64,000 nucleotides of DNA from Elysia chlorotica (GCA_003991915.1 RQTK01000083.1:342989-406988), one strand, 5' to 3'. Counted from the first letter of the stretch, positions 53,803-64,000 are shown. Notes: generated by a model not told the origin, from the letters alone. Translations and numbers: made by a program.

Positions 53803-53865
<63 letters not shown>
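53700..53865 (+). repeat. CTTT and (CT)n tract before the exon-2 duplication
   Basis: TTTC-rich sequence then about 28 CT units, ending exactly where unit A begins. Confidence 0.9.
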
Positions 53866-53868
<3 letters not shown>

Positions 53869-54901
53869 TTCCACACCTTTACTTTCTAAACGAGGTAAAT
53901 ACAAAAGTCAGTGCTAATTGTGAAATTTCACATGCTTTATCCAGACAACTCTGGACTAACAATCTCCACTCTCTCTCTCTCCCCCAGGTGTTCTGGCACC
54001 TTGACGTGTTTCGCCGCTCCTACAGACGGTTGTCGGGGCACACCTGTATGGGCAACTCGTGCATCTTCTGCGCCCTCAAGGTGAGTACTCTGGCACCAAA
54101 GCTGAATTAAGTACTGTTTAAGTACATGCAAAATATTACTATTTCACTGATGTCTTATTGACCATAGATAAGAAAATACACAAACCCCGTTGCTTCATCA
54201 AAGACAGCGAATTCAAAAGACAGCGATCACGTGTAAGCTCCTGTTGAAATGCGAAACGGTTGCGAATGCCAGCCCTGCAAAAGAAGTTGATATCGAAATT
54301 ACTAAAGTTATTTTGGAGATACTCTCGAACAGCAAAAACCGCATCATGTATTGTGATAGTGTTAAAAAGGGAAAGGAATGTGAATGAAAAAAATATTGGT
54401 TTATTTTACACCTTAAAATAAATTGTCTCTTACATTGGACCCACAATAATCATCATCAAACATAGTTTAAACTATTCATCAACTTAAAGCCAAAGCGCCA
54501 CTTTGATTGTTAAATACTCAATTCTCAAAAGCTCGGAAGCTCGAAAACAATCAAAGTCAACGAAAAGAGATATTTCAAAGGAACGGGTTTGGTGGACTTT
54601 ATCTGGAGCAGATTTTAAAAGTTGAAGAATCTGCTCGAATGGCTCTTCTTTCCTAGCCTGAACCTCAAACATTCGCCTTGGTCTTTTTGTTACCCAATTT
54701 TTACGCTGAATGTACAATACCGTCATTGAACGGACTTAATCATTGTGAAAATCTTGATCTCAGCACACACAGTCAATGATTCTGGCTGATCTATCTCTTC
54801 AATCGGGCGGCAACAAAATCACATTTCCCCCCTTCTTATATAGTCTTTCATTGCACTGACCCCTTCCTCCCACCACTTAATCATTTTGAAATCTTGATTG
54901 C

Positions 54902-54935
<34 letters not shown>

Positions 54936-55254
54936 ACTGCTTTGACTGATCTATCTCCTTTAGCAGCACAAAAAAAATTCCTTTTATTTTCTCTTGTCGT
55001 CTTTCAAGGCTTTGAGTACCCCATCCCCCCCCCCACACACACACACATACACACAAAACACACCCCTTAAAAAATTGCCTTCTCCCCGACAACAAAAGCC
55101 GCTGCGCTTTCTCTTTCCCATCAAACAGCGACTGTAACGACCAATTATCTCCTTCGATCTAGAATCTCGCTACGCATTGTGTGCAACTTGATTCCCTATA
55201 GCGCAGCGAGACAGTGGATTGATCTCCCCACCTGATAAATGGTCCACTGGATCA
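53866..55254 (+). repeat. Exon-2 duplication, upstream unit (A)
   Basis: Starts at GGTTTCCACACCTTTAC after a (CT)n tract and ends at GGTCCACTGGATCA. It contains exon 2 copy A. Compared with unit B it has an extra ~430 bp (about 54377-54806). The break shows a short GG/GGCGG microhomology. Confidence 0.9.
53988..54080 (+). CDS. USP54-like: USP53/USP54-like protease, exon 2 copy A
   Basis: A 93-bp phase-0 exon of 31 codons, with a pyrimidine-rich acceptor ending CCCCCAG at 53987 and donor AAG|GTGAGT at 54081. The translation begins [14 protein letters not shown] and ends [12 protein letters not shown], which continues the Cys-box helix SAVQ of exon 1 as in USP53/54 (family pattern VLWHLDIFRRS...C..CIFCALK). 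It carries the CxxxxCxxC cysteine cluster characteristic of this branch. The minus-strand open frame over this exon is a shadow. An almost identical copy lies 1483 bp downstream. Splicing exon 1 to this copy and then to exon 3 gives a continuous frame. Confidence 0.93.
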
Positions 55255-55268
55255 ATGTGTGTGTGTGT

Positions 55269-55303
<35 letters not shown>

Positions 55304-55470
55304 TCTCTCTTTCCTTCTCTCTCTCTTTCTCTCTCTTTCTCTCTCTGGTTTCCACACCTTTACTTTCTAAACGAGGTAAATACAAAAGTCACTGCTAATT
55401 GTGAAAATGTTACATGCTTCATCCAGACAACCCTGGACTAACAAACTCTCTCTCTGTCTGCCTCCCCCAG
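54081..55470 (+). other. Intron between exon 2 copy A and copy B
   Basis: 1390 bp, GTGAGT...CCCCCAG. Long enough that steric blocking cannot force mutually exclusive use of the two exon copies. It contains (CA)n at 54905-54932 and a TG/CT compound tract at 55257-55346, which marks the joint between the two duplication units. Confidence 0.8.
55256..55346 (+). repeat. (GT)n(CT)n at the joint between duplication units
   Basis: GTGTGTGTGTGTGTG then CT dinucleotides with CCCTC and CTTT interruptions. It lies between the end of unit A and the start of unit B. Confidence 0.9.
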
Positions 55471-56289
55471 GTCTTCTGGCACCTTGACGTGTTTCGCCGC
55501 TCCTACAGACGGTTGTCGGGGCACACCTGTATGGGCAACTCGTGCATTTTCTGCGCCCTGAAGGTGAGTACTCTTGCACTAAAGCTGAATTAAGTACTGT
55601 TTAAGCGCATGCAAAATATTACTATTTCACTTATGTCGTATTGACCATAGATAAGAAAATAGACAAACCCCGTTACTTCATCAAAGACAGCGAATTTAAA
55701 GACAGCGATCACGTGTAAGCTCCTGTTTAATGAAATGCGAAATGGTGCTTATGCCAGCCCTTGAAATGAATTTGATATCGAAATTACTAAAGTTTGTTTG
55801 GAGATACTCACGGACAGCAAAATCAGCATTATGTATTGTGATAGTGTTAAAAAGGGAAAGGCGGCAACAAAATCACATTTTTCCCCCTTCTTATAATATA
55901 GTCTTTCATTGCACTGACCCCTTCCTCCCACCACTTATTCATTTTGAAATCATGATTGCAACACACACACACACTCAACTGCTTTGACTGATCTATCTCC
56001 TTTAGCAGCAAAAAATTTCCTTTTATTTTCTTTTATCATCTTTCAAGGCTTTGAGTACCCCATCCCCCCCCCCACACACACACACATACCCACCAACCCT
56101 TAAAAAACTGCGTTCTCCCCGACAACGAAAGCCGCTGCGCTTTCTCTTTCCCATCAACCAGCGACTGTAACGACCAATTATCTCCTTCGATCTAGAATCT
56201 CGCTACGCATTGTGTGCAACTTGATTCCCTATAGCGCAGCGAGACATAGTGGATTGATCTCCCCACCTGATAAATGGTCCACTGGATCA
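55347..56289 (+). repeat. Exon-2 duplication, downstream unit (B)
   Basis: Direct repeat of unit A, 943 bp, offset ~1481 bp, also preceded by a (CT)n tract. It contains exon 2 copy B. Over the first 120 intronic bases after the donor I count 8 mismatches to unit A; divergence is higher further downstream. Confidence 0.9.
55471..55563 (+). CDS. USP54-like: USP53/USP54-like protease, exon 2 copy B (duplicated exon)
   Basis: Second copy of exon 2, also 93 bp and phase 0, with intact acceptor (CCTCCCCCAG) and donor (AAG|GTGAGT at 55564). It encodes exactly the same 31 residues as copy A. Only three bases differ (codon 1 GTG/GTC, codon 26 ATC/ATT, codon 30 CTC/CTG), all third positions and synonymous. 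Including both copies would keep the frame but insert a 31-residue repeat into the N-terminal helical part of the catalytic domain, which would probably disturb the fold. Use of one copy per transcript is therefore more likely. Which copy is used cannot be read from the sequence, since both have full splice signals. Confidence 0.88.
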
Positions 56290-57787
56290 CAATAGATGGA
56301 CTGGAAGGGCTATTGTAGTCCCCCGACACTCCATCTACTCTTTCCATTTTTTCCCATTTGCACCAAGTCGACATTCTATTGTTCCCATACCCTGATGGCA
56401 ATTTCCTTTTCCGTCTGTGTTGTTCTTCGATGGCCGGCGGGCAATTGGAAGTGGATTCAATCATATCAATGCGCAAAGTGCACTGTAGGACACTCTGTAC
56501 AGGCAAAAGCACTTCCAGAGAGACACTTTGCGACACAAGAACTGGTTTCGTAATTGCTCTCCACCTATTAAAAACTTATTTGCGCCAGTATTGTTTTCCC
56601 CAATATAGTGTTGCTGTGGAAAGAAGGGAATGTTTTAAGTTGGGAGTGTAAGTAATATTCAAAGATGGAGCGAAGTAGGGAATGAATTACAAGATTTTGG
56701 ACGAAACATGATCCTATTATTTTTTTTTTTAATACAAAGCTTAAAGAGATACAATTTTTAATGCAATGGTATAATACTGTCCACCAGAGAAAAAAAAAAG
56801 AATTGAACCATGAAAGAAGGTTAATGGAATACTGTATCTGTAGTCTTTGCTAGTGCTATCATTCACCCAAAGCCACGGCGTTCCATCTATAGCCTCAGTG
56901 CAATATATAACATGGTCTCCAATCGACAAGAACGTATCACGTAGTGCCGTGTGAAAGATGGTTAATATAATCGACAAGAACATATCACGTAGTGCCGTGT
57001 GAAAGATGGTTAATATAATCGACAAGAATACATCACTAGTGGACGCCTGGCTCAGACAGCCCCCCTGATCGATCACACGGGGTGCTAAGTGTGGACACGA
57101 CTGGACAGGCCGGACTGATGCCCTGTGGTCAAGGCGCATGCCATAAATTTGTAGACCATGTCCAGTTGACACCTGGAGTCTGACATCAGAGAGAGGGCGC
57201 CGGCATAGAGAAGTCTGTCGTGTCCCTCGAGTAACTTCCGTGTGGTAGTGTTGTCGTTCGTCAAATTACATATGTATGATCACTGAAGAAAAGAGGGGGA
57301 GAGGGGGGGGGAGAGCGTTTTTTTAGTTTACCCATGTGAAAAGTAAATCATAAAAGTAAAATTACCGTTTTACTTCGGTTTCCTATGACTTTTGGTTCTG
57401 TTGTTATGGTTATGATGTTTGTAGAAAGAAATTTAGAGGCTGTTGAAAAATATTTTCTGCTTAATTTCCTAATTTTTTAATTCCATTTCGGGGTCCTGAA
57501 TGGGCGAATTAGTCAAGACACTTAACATTAATGCAAATTATGCGTTTCATAGAACACTGTCTTGTGCGTCTACATTTTACTCCTGTTACTGGTGATTACG
57601 ATGACGATTATGGTGTACCATAAATTATTGACCATTTGTAATCTTAACTACTTATATATTTCATGTAATACTTTATGACTAGTTGGTTTAGGTTTTTACT
57701 GCGTATTAATATCCCTCCTCATGGTAGTGTAAAACAAACACATTTACACCAATGTTTAATTTGTGTGCGTGTTTGTGTGTCTCCCAG
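55564..57787 (+). other. Intron between exon 2 copy B and exon 3
   Basis: 2224 bp, GTGAGT...CTCCCAG. The first ~725 bp are the downstream duplication unit. The remainder holds a 48-bp minisatellite at 56922-57034 and otherwise unremarkable AT-rich sequence. Confidence 0.8.
56922..57034 (+). repeat. 48-bp minisatellite, ~2.4 copies
   Basis: The unit begins ATCGACAAGAACGTATCACG and ends GGTTAATATA. Copies start at 56922, 56970 and 57018 (partial). The first two are nearly identical. Confidence 0.85.
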
Positions 57788-57922
57788 GTGATCTTCACCC
57801 AGTTCCAGTTCAGCGACCAGTCGTCCCTCCACCCAGATGCCCTGCGCAAAGCTCTGGCCGAGACGTTCGCCAATCAGCAGCGCTTCCAACTCGGCCACAT
57901 GGACGACGCGGCAGAATGCTTC
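57788..57922 (+). CDS. USP54-like: USP53/USP54-like protease, exon 3
   Basis: A 135-bp phase-0 exon of 45 codons, with acceptor TCTCCCAG at 57787 and donor TTC|GTGAGT at 57923. It translates from [13 protein letters not shown] through [18 protein letters not shown] to MDDAAECF. The [15 protein letters not shown] stretch is diagnostic for USP53/54 and corresponds to the QxDAxEF motif of other USPs. The family's next residues (a conserved E-N start of the following exon) are not found before 64000, so the third intron is longer than 6 kb. GC-rich codon use matches exon 1. Confidence 0.93.
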
Positions 57923-57980
57923 GTGAGTTACATAGAAGATAAGATAGAGATAAGATAGAGATAAGATAAGATACAATGCC

Positions 57981-58187
57981 TCGTAAGTACAACGCTGTAC
58001 TAAGCTTACGACTCGTCTCAAGTTACAGGAATAAGAGGCTTAAGATGAGATGTAAGCTACCGCGACGTTGTAGTTACGACCTAATGGGCTTAAGTAAAAA
58101 GTATTGGGAGCTAACAACTTGTCGTAATGATATCACGCGAATAAGGAGGCTTACGACTAGTAAGCTACTGAGCCGTTGTGCTTACGA
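57981..58187. mobile_element. Palindromic MITE-like element next to exon 3
   Basis: The ends are inverted: TCGTAAGTACAACG at 57981 and CGTTGTGCTTACGA at 58174-58187. Internally GTAAGCTACCGCGACGTTG and GTAAGCTACTGAGCCGTTG form a direct pair. At least four TCGTAAG/CTTACGA motifs occur in 207 bp. It begins 58 bp after the exon 3 donor, directly following an (AGATA)n run. Confidence 0.5.
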
Positions 58188-58236
58188 TCCTATTTTTTTT
58201 TATCTTCCCAATATACTAAATACAGACTCAGTGGGG

Positions 58237-58350
58237 ATGGAGGCTTTGTCACTTAGTCGGCAGAGCGAGGCAGCATCTAAATAAAGGCCCCTGGTTCGAT
58301 ACCTCGACCATTTCACAATAGTTGTCCGCTGTTTCATTCAGTACCAGTAT
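58237..58350 (+). mobile_element. tRNA-headed SINE fragment in intron 3
   Basis: A-box-like CTTAGTCGGCAGAGCG (58253-58268) and B box GGTTCGATACCT (58292-58303), followed by a segment ending CCAGTATTATA that parallels the body of the copy at 8190. It could also be read as a tRNA pseudogene. The body similarity favours the SINE reading. Confidence 0.5.
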
Positions 58351-60406
58351 TATAATTTATTGTGAGCAGCCAAGTCCTGGGAATCCCGCTTTGGAATCCC
58401 ATAGCCGTTTAGGATTCATCTTTGTAAAATAGGGATGATGAATTAGGCAAAGAAATTCGCTTTCTCGCGAGCAAGATCTACTAAAGATGCGACATATCTT
58501 TCCTAAGAAACTTTTCACTAAAGTCAATATAATTATAGCGCCACCACACAGGTGTAGACATCGGGTTTGGAAGTACATGTACATACACCCTTTTCTAGAA
58601 GTCACCCAACTACACATGCTATTCTACAACACTAAACAGTTCTTCATAGTATACTAGATTTAGGACATCCCCGTGGTCTAAAATTATGTCGTCTACCAGC
58701 ATGAACTATCGATTGTTGTTTAAATATAGGAGACCCCCATGGTCCAAAACCAGTGTCTAGCCCCATGAACTGTCGAGTAGCCCCCCACTGAGCACACAGG
58801 TAACAAACCGCCATCTGGATTCCCCACCAGCGGCACCAGATAACGGCGTAGAATGATATTGTACACTACATAATCTATGGGTAACAGAGGCGTATTTATT
58901 ATCGCAACCTTTTCTAAATCTCCTTCCAAAGGAACTGTTCTAAAAGTAATGACCACAAGAGATTAATGGGACTTCTTTTAACCCCTTCCAGTCATTTTGA
59001 GATCGGTCGCAAAGAGGGTGTGTGTGTGTGGAAAAAATGGGGTGGGGGGGGGGGGGGTACGTGTTGGGAGATCATTAAACAATCTTGACATGTTAATGCC
59101 CAAGTATAGATCTAGAACGATACCCTGAGTATCAAAGTCTATCTATTATAGGCACTGACCCACCCCAATGGTTTCAGATATAAACACGGATTCTATAGGT
59201 TTGTGATCTAGTCCTCTGCTTGTTTCGTCGATTTTCAATGACTGTTGAAGGCAGGGCAGTTTTTTTTTTTTCTTTTAATTTATCGACAACCATTGAAGAA
59301 TTTGTCACATTGCGCTCTAAATATATACTGTTGCTAGCACGCGTCCAATGCATTGCCTTCCTTCTCCTTCCTCCTTGTGTGTCACTTTGTTTTGGCTTCC
59401 CTACGTCCAAGTGGCTCAGATATGCCACGTTGGTTTGGGTTTGTTTGTACAGTGCGAGATGATAGTGGGGCCCTGGGGGACCTTACTGGGGGCCGAAGAA
59501 CTTTTGGGCCCTTCTGCAGTAGCATGGGGGTTTACTCCAAGGCCACCGTTATGTAATCTAGCGTTACGCGGGCTAAATCAGAAACAAATTACGCTCTCGT
59601 TGGTTTGTCAAGGGAAGAGGAAGGGGATCTCTACGTTTGTCAAAAAGAGGGGCCGGAAAAAGGAGGGAGGGGCTCAGATCTTGACCTCGGTATAATCTGA
59701 TTGGACAGCTAACACACCTTTACCTGTCGAGTCCACTTCTAGCCAGATGACAAAAAACAAAGAAAACCAAAACAAACAAAAACAAAAAGGTGAATAAATA
59801 CAAGATGTACCAGTAAAGCCTAAGTCACAACCTTCTCTCACGTCCCATTCCCCTTTTTTTTCTAACTTCTTTTCTTTTCCTTTTTTTTTCGCACTCCTCT
59901 GTGCTATCTAAGTTCTCCTCCCTCTCACGATGCCCATTCCTTCCTGTTTTCACTTTTTCTTTGCCCCTCTTTCTATACCCCCCTTTCTCCCCTTTTTCTC
60001 CTCTTCTCTTTTCTCAGTATTAGAGCCTAAATTTGAACGTATTTTGGCTAAAGCTCACTTCATTTTAAATCGTAAAATGCTATCCTATTCTTATTACATT
60101 AGATATAGCTTGCGAATCTCCACGACAAGTCTACAGTCATGCACGCCGCTTTTATCTAAAAGTATATAGGGCCTACCATCTAGTTATGTCATATATTGGG
60201 CAGCAAGGTACAGACCCCCAGAAAGAGAGAAGGGGGGCTCTCAGCGTCCAAATCCTTTGCAAATCTTTTAACCCGCCGCGAGAGGTCAATACAGGTCGAG
60301 GTCAGGGAGCCCAAACTTGACTGGCCCGCAGGTGATTAAGTTGATTCGCGTGATTTGTTTCTACATTAGCGTCAGCTCTTATCATCCTTTGGCCGGTGTG
60401 GACATT

Positions 60407-60593
60407 GCAGCAACCCAGCTATGCACCGCGCAATACCGTGCAGCACTGCGACAGTGTTCGAACGGTACGGCCTTTGCGACAATAAAGTCTGTATAGCGCT
60501 GACGTTGGACGCTGCAGCAACCCAGCTATGCACCACGCAGCACCATGTAGCACTGCGACAATGTTCGAACAGTAATTCTGTGACAATAATATT
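60407..60593 (+). repeat. 107-bp tandem duplication
   Basis: GCAGCAACCCAGCTATGCAC starts at 60407 and again at 60514. Both units share GCACTGCGACA and TGTTCGAAC. The end of unit 1 (GTATAGCGCTGACGTTGGACG) looks like a SINE tail. Confidence 0.75.
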
Positions 60594-60595
60594 AA

Positions 60596-60665
60596 GATAA
60601 GATAAGATAAGATAATTTTATTTGTCCCTCATTGGGAAAATCGATTTGGACATGTTAAAAGTATT
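60596..60665 (-). mobile_element. LINE 3' tail-like fragment, minus strand
   Basis: On the minus strand CCCAATGAGGGACAAATAAAA is followed by (TTATC)n. This is the layout of CR1/L2/Rex1-type LINE 3' ends: a small hairpin, an AATAAA-like motif, then a short tandem tail. No reverse transcriptase sequence is attached. Confidence 0.4.
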
Positions 60666-60674
60666 TTACACACA

Positions 60675-60675
<1 letters not shown>

Positions 60676-60719
<44 letters not shown>

Positions 60720-60720
60720 T
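60676..60720 (+). repeat. (AAT)n tract
   Basis: About 14 AAT/ATA units directly after the LINE-tail-like fragment. A short (AC)n lies at 60755-60780. Confidence 0.9.
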
Positions 60721-60805
60721 TTTACATTACATAATATGAGTGATGGCTCACATACATATACACACACACACGCACACAGTTACAAGCTCGCATTAACACA
60801 TTCGT

Positions 60806-60862
60806 TTCATATTGTAGTCTATAATTATAGTGTTGATGTTGGACGTTAAACCAACTCAACTA
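60806..60862 (+). mobile_element. SINE 3' tail fragment
   Basis: Contains GTTGATGTTGGACGTTAAAC and CCAACTCAACTACAA, matching the tails at 300-353 and 8104-8162. The head is absent. Confidence 0.6.
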
Positions 60863-60908
60863 CAAGCTTTGTTATGCACACGACGTTAACGAACGACACA
60901 AACTCGCT

Positions 60909-61005
60909 GCTCCATAAGTCTAGAATATAGCCATAATTGAAGCCATTGCAGATTCCCTTACCCATCGTCTCTGTTTTCGCTTTGAGACCCTTTATCGCAA
61001 GGTCT
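60909..61005 (+). mobile_element. ~175-bp inverted-end repeat family, 5'-truncated copy
   Basis: The 3' half only: GCTCCATAAGTCTAGAATA, CATTGCAGATTCCCTTACCC, TCGTCTCTGTTTTCG, TTTATCGCAAGGTCT. Confidence 0.6.
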
Positions 61006-63456
61006 CTGGTCACTCAGTCAGATAAATCTAAACTAGTAAGTACAACATTGCCATAAACTTAGACCCTGGACTTACAGCAGTTTTTCACTACTAAAACTAC
61101 CTTTAGTGGTGGGTCTAATATTATAGCAACGTTTTACTTACCATCCCTAGTCACACAACTCTGACGGCTTAAACCTCGTTCATTTATTATTCCATGGTCT
61201 GAGATTGGTCCTGACTTAGAGACTGTGGTATTCGCTGCACATGTAGCTCTACTGTACGGAGTCTGATGGTCCAATGGTTTAAAACTGACCGCTTGAAGGG
61301 AGAACTATATATCTAGGAAAAATTCATTTATTTAATTTGTAGAATCCGCGGTACACGTGCTAACATTTTCCTTGCCCATTATTCATGTATGTCATGTTTA
61401 CTGTTGGGGTCGGTGTCAGCAAATATACCAGTCTGTGTTGTGGAACCCGCCCTTGTGTAGGATTGGAATCTCTAACACTAGGAGAGAGTTACAAAAGGCA
61501 CTCTAAGACCAGAGGCTTATGTCGTATTGACTGTAAAGGCGTCTATACACTGGGCATCCTAGACAGGGAATATGAGAAAGCGCTACACGAGGGGGAGAAG
61601 AGGTGGAAAACAGTTATTGGTCAGAAGAGGTCCGTTGGGGAACATTTTGGCCGCTATAGATCTATATACAGGGCTATAAAGTGGTCATCTATTGTGGTTA
61701 CGACCCATTTATAGCTCGGTTTATCACTGACAAGATCTCGTCCAACATTAGCGCCCGCCGATGTAGAACTCAATTGCTCGTAAAGAGCGATAGACAATGA
61801 AGTGCTAGTTGTGGCCATGACTCAGGAATGGTCGTCCACTGAAAATGTCTGAACAAGATAAGATGAAACGGTTTCAATTTTTCGTCATGTTGTTTAGGAC
61901 CGTACCTATCTGAGTTTTACAAATGTATACTGCATAGCTAAAAACCATTCTGGGATTCGCAAAAACACATTTCTAATTCTTCTCCGTTCAAATTGTCACA
62001 ACGCAAGACTTTAGGAAAATACCGTCATTAGACTTTGGAATGGCAAGGTTTTGGACCAGGTGGAGAGCTTGGGAAAACAAACAAACAAGAGAAGTAAACA
62101 GATTGAGTTGTAACAGTAGAGAATGGAAACTATGAGAGGAAATGGAGTCTTTTTTTTTATTCGTTTTCTATTCAGTCTCTAGCTCTTGGGGATACACCAG
62201 ACTGACGTTCCGCTTCAAAAGATTTAGAGATGAAACACATCAAGCCCACACACCACCTGGCGTATAAAATTACTTTCCCTTTCCGCCTGCGCATTTTGAA
62301 GATGATAGCCTAGCATAGTTTTATCATTAAATTTTCAAAAAAGCAACTCTTCCATAGATCCAGTCTGCTGCAATGCGTGTCTGTCATGTCTGATTGGCTG
62401 GATCACTAGTCCGACTCAGGCGTCTGCCCGTCTGCCAGCTGTTTGATGTCTCTGGCTGAGTGGCTGTGTCATTCACATGGCAGTCGACATGCATGCGCGA
62501 CTCAACACGACCAGGGCCAGCCTGTATTGGAGAGAACGTGAAACTTTGGGCGCCAAGCCCAGCTGTTGAGCAGCTTGATTATGATGCACATCTTGCGTTA
62601 ATACGTGAATTAAAGCCTTTGCTTCAGCTGTAGCAGCAGTAATGGTCATCGTAGTACATGATTGTAGTAGCAATAGAAGCATCAGAAGTGATAGTACACA
62701 ATCTATACCAATATTAACAACAGCAGTAGAGGCAGAACTAGTATTAGTAGGTTGTAACAGCAACATTTAGCGGTTGTAGATTCCGTATACTGTGATAGAA
62801 ACAGACTAGTGAACTAATTGGGTTTATTATTTTTGACGCCGTTATTTTTTCTTTCCTTATTTTGTTTACAAAATCTTTGCCTTGCTAAACTTGTAGTGCC
62901 CCTTTTGTCCATGTGAATACATTGTCAAATACAATCAAAAGAGCGTAGTTGTGTGACAATCATTCGTGAGCCCAGTTTTACCCGAAAACAAAATAGCCTC
63001 GCAATTTATGAACAGCTGGTAGGCGGCTATTTTTCTTGTTTTCATTTGGTACCAGTTCTTGTGTCGTGACAAATAATCTTTCCTCATCGAGCTCTAGCTT
63101 TTTGCCTTGAAATTCAAATTGAAGTTTCGATCGTGTTGGCATAGAAGTACGTAAGGGGCAAACGTGAAGATAATTTTTTCTTGGTTTTGATTGTGTGTTT
63201 GTGGGTGATTTTTCAGAGAGGTGGGGGAATTAAGCTTTGATACTATTACAGCCCTAAGCAAAAAGACGGATGATCCCACCAGCTGTTGCCTGCCGCCTGT
63301 TTGTTGTGAATGAGCTTTCCTTGATGTGTGCAGTGTGATTGATTAGCCGTGCAGCCATCTTGAATGTAGGCCAAGATTGTCGTGGTTGGCGCGGAAATTT
63401 CGCAATTTGTAACTGTTCTTTTTAAGTTGTTTGTTTTTATGATTATAAATTGATAT

Positions 63457-63545
63457 TGTATAATGTTGGTGGGAAGCGTCATTGTTCTATTGTGTAGAAT
63501 GTATAATGTTGGTGGGAAGCGTCATTGTTCTAAATTTTGTAGAAT
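63457..63545 (+). repeat. 43-bp tandem duplication
   Basis: TGTATAATGTTGGTGGGAAG with GCGTCATTGTTCTA follows at 63457 and again at 63500, ending GTAGAATG. A weaker third match lies near 63565-63600. Confidence 0.75.
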
Positions 63546-64000
63546 GAAAGCCCCGACTACAGAGTTATTGTGGTGGGTGCTGGTTTGTAAAAGCGTCATT
63601 TGAATGATATTTCCATACTTTTTTTTACTAGATGGCATTATTATCCGTAAGATCAGTTATTCCTTAATTTGTATGCTATGAAAGAGTTAATTATGAAAGA
63701 CACACCACCAGTGTCGATTGAAGATTGGCGAGCAACTGGGATATGTCCAAATCAAAGTAAAGATGCGAGGCTGTCGGTACAGTTCAAGCAATCGGGGAGA
63801 ATGACGCTCTTCTCAATGAATGGCATTTTTTAAATGATTTAAATATTTCCCTTTACTGGTTTTCTTTGAGGTTAGCTTTCGTATATGGGAACGTGTCATA
63901 GGCAAAGTGATGCGTATGTTGTTGTAACATAAATATTGATGGTTTCTAAATGCATTAGCCTTGCCAAAATCAGTCTCTTTGATCTTTTTGATTGAGTCTA

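Larger units (their letters stand above)
47897..53865. other. 3' part of intron 1
   Basis: Contains CT tracts, a 70-bp duplication, a candidate TATA at 50495, the tetranucleotide array at 51072 and the best copy of the ~175-bp family. 51540-52060 is rich in CpG and GTGAG motifs compared with its surroundings, and could mark an internal promoter or just a repeat. Confidence 0.45.
57923..64000 (+). other. Intron 3 of the USP54-like gene (open at window end)
   Basis: Begins GTGAGT. No acceptor followed by a recognisable USP53/54 continuation was found. Contents: a palindromic MITE-like element, a tRNA-headed SINE fragment, a 107-bp tandem repeat, a LINE-like tail with (GATAA)n, (AAT)n and (AC)n tracts, one truncated copy of the ~175-bp family, and a 43-bp duplicated block near 63457. 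58360-60400 and 61010-63450 hold nothing else I recognise. The 109-codon frame at 61385-61714 has no recognisable domain and no coding-like composition. Confidence 0.75.

Noticed and set aside
53937-54131. Minus-strand frame over exon 2
   Set aside because: Shadow of the plus-strand USP exon, which has matching splice sites and family motifs.
61385-61714. 109-codon plus-strand frame
   Set aside because: Looks protein-like in places but has no recognised motif and lies inside the USP54-like intron. Kept out for lack of evidence.

Overview
This is a piece of a large-intron animal genome. It is most likely a mollusc, and probably a gastropod. The basis is intron-exon structure with GT-AG sites, a 46-kb intron, many short pyrimidine-rich microsatellites, and tRNA-headed SINE copies ending in a GTTGGACGTTAAACC-type tail; as I recall, GACGTTAAAC tails are common in gastropod DNA. 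The species is not determinable from the window. No prokaryotic-style operon, rRNA gene, CRISPR array or complete autonomous transposon is visible.

Only one protein-coding gene is supported: the 5' part of a USP53/USP54-type ubiquitin-specific protease on the + strand. Four short phase-0 coding exons are visible. Exon 1 (7903-8076) carries the start codon and the Cys box. Exon 2 is present twice (53988-54080 and 55471-55563). Exon 3 (57788-57922) carries the MDDAAECF motif. The rest of the catalytic domain (His box) and the long C-terminal tail lie beyond 64000. The two exon-2 copies encode the same 31 residues and differ at three synonymous positions. They sit in a tandem 1.4/0.9-kb duplication whose introns have diverged more.

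Layout: 1-7902 is upstream sequence with SINE copies and microsatellites, and possibly untranslated exons I cannot prove. 8077-53987 is the first coding intron. It holds (CT)n and other microsatellites, a recurring ~175-bp inverted-end repeat (seven copies in the window), a ~0.9-kb PIF/Harbinger-like non-autonomous element, and several tandem segmental duplications (373 bp, 2.5 kb and smaller). 53866-56289 is the exon-2 duplication. 57923-64000 is the start of the next intron, with a palindromic MITE-like element, tRNA-derived and LINE-tail fragments, and otherwise unrecognised sequence.

The points most worth a second look are the tandem exon duplication, the ~175-bp repeat family, and the strong bias for CT rather than GA tracts on the coding strand. 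All similarity statements are by-eye comparisons within the window or recall of family motifs. No database search was run.
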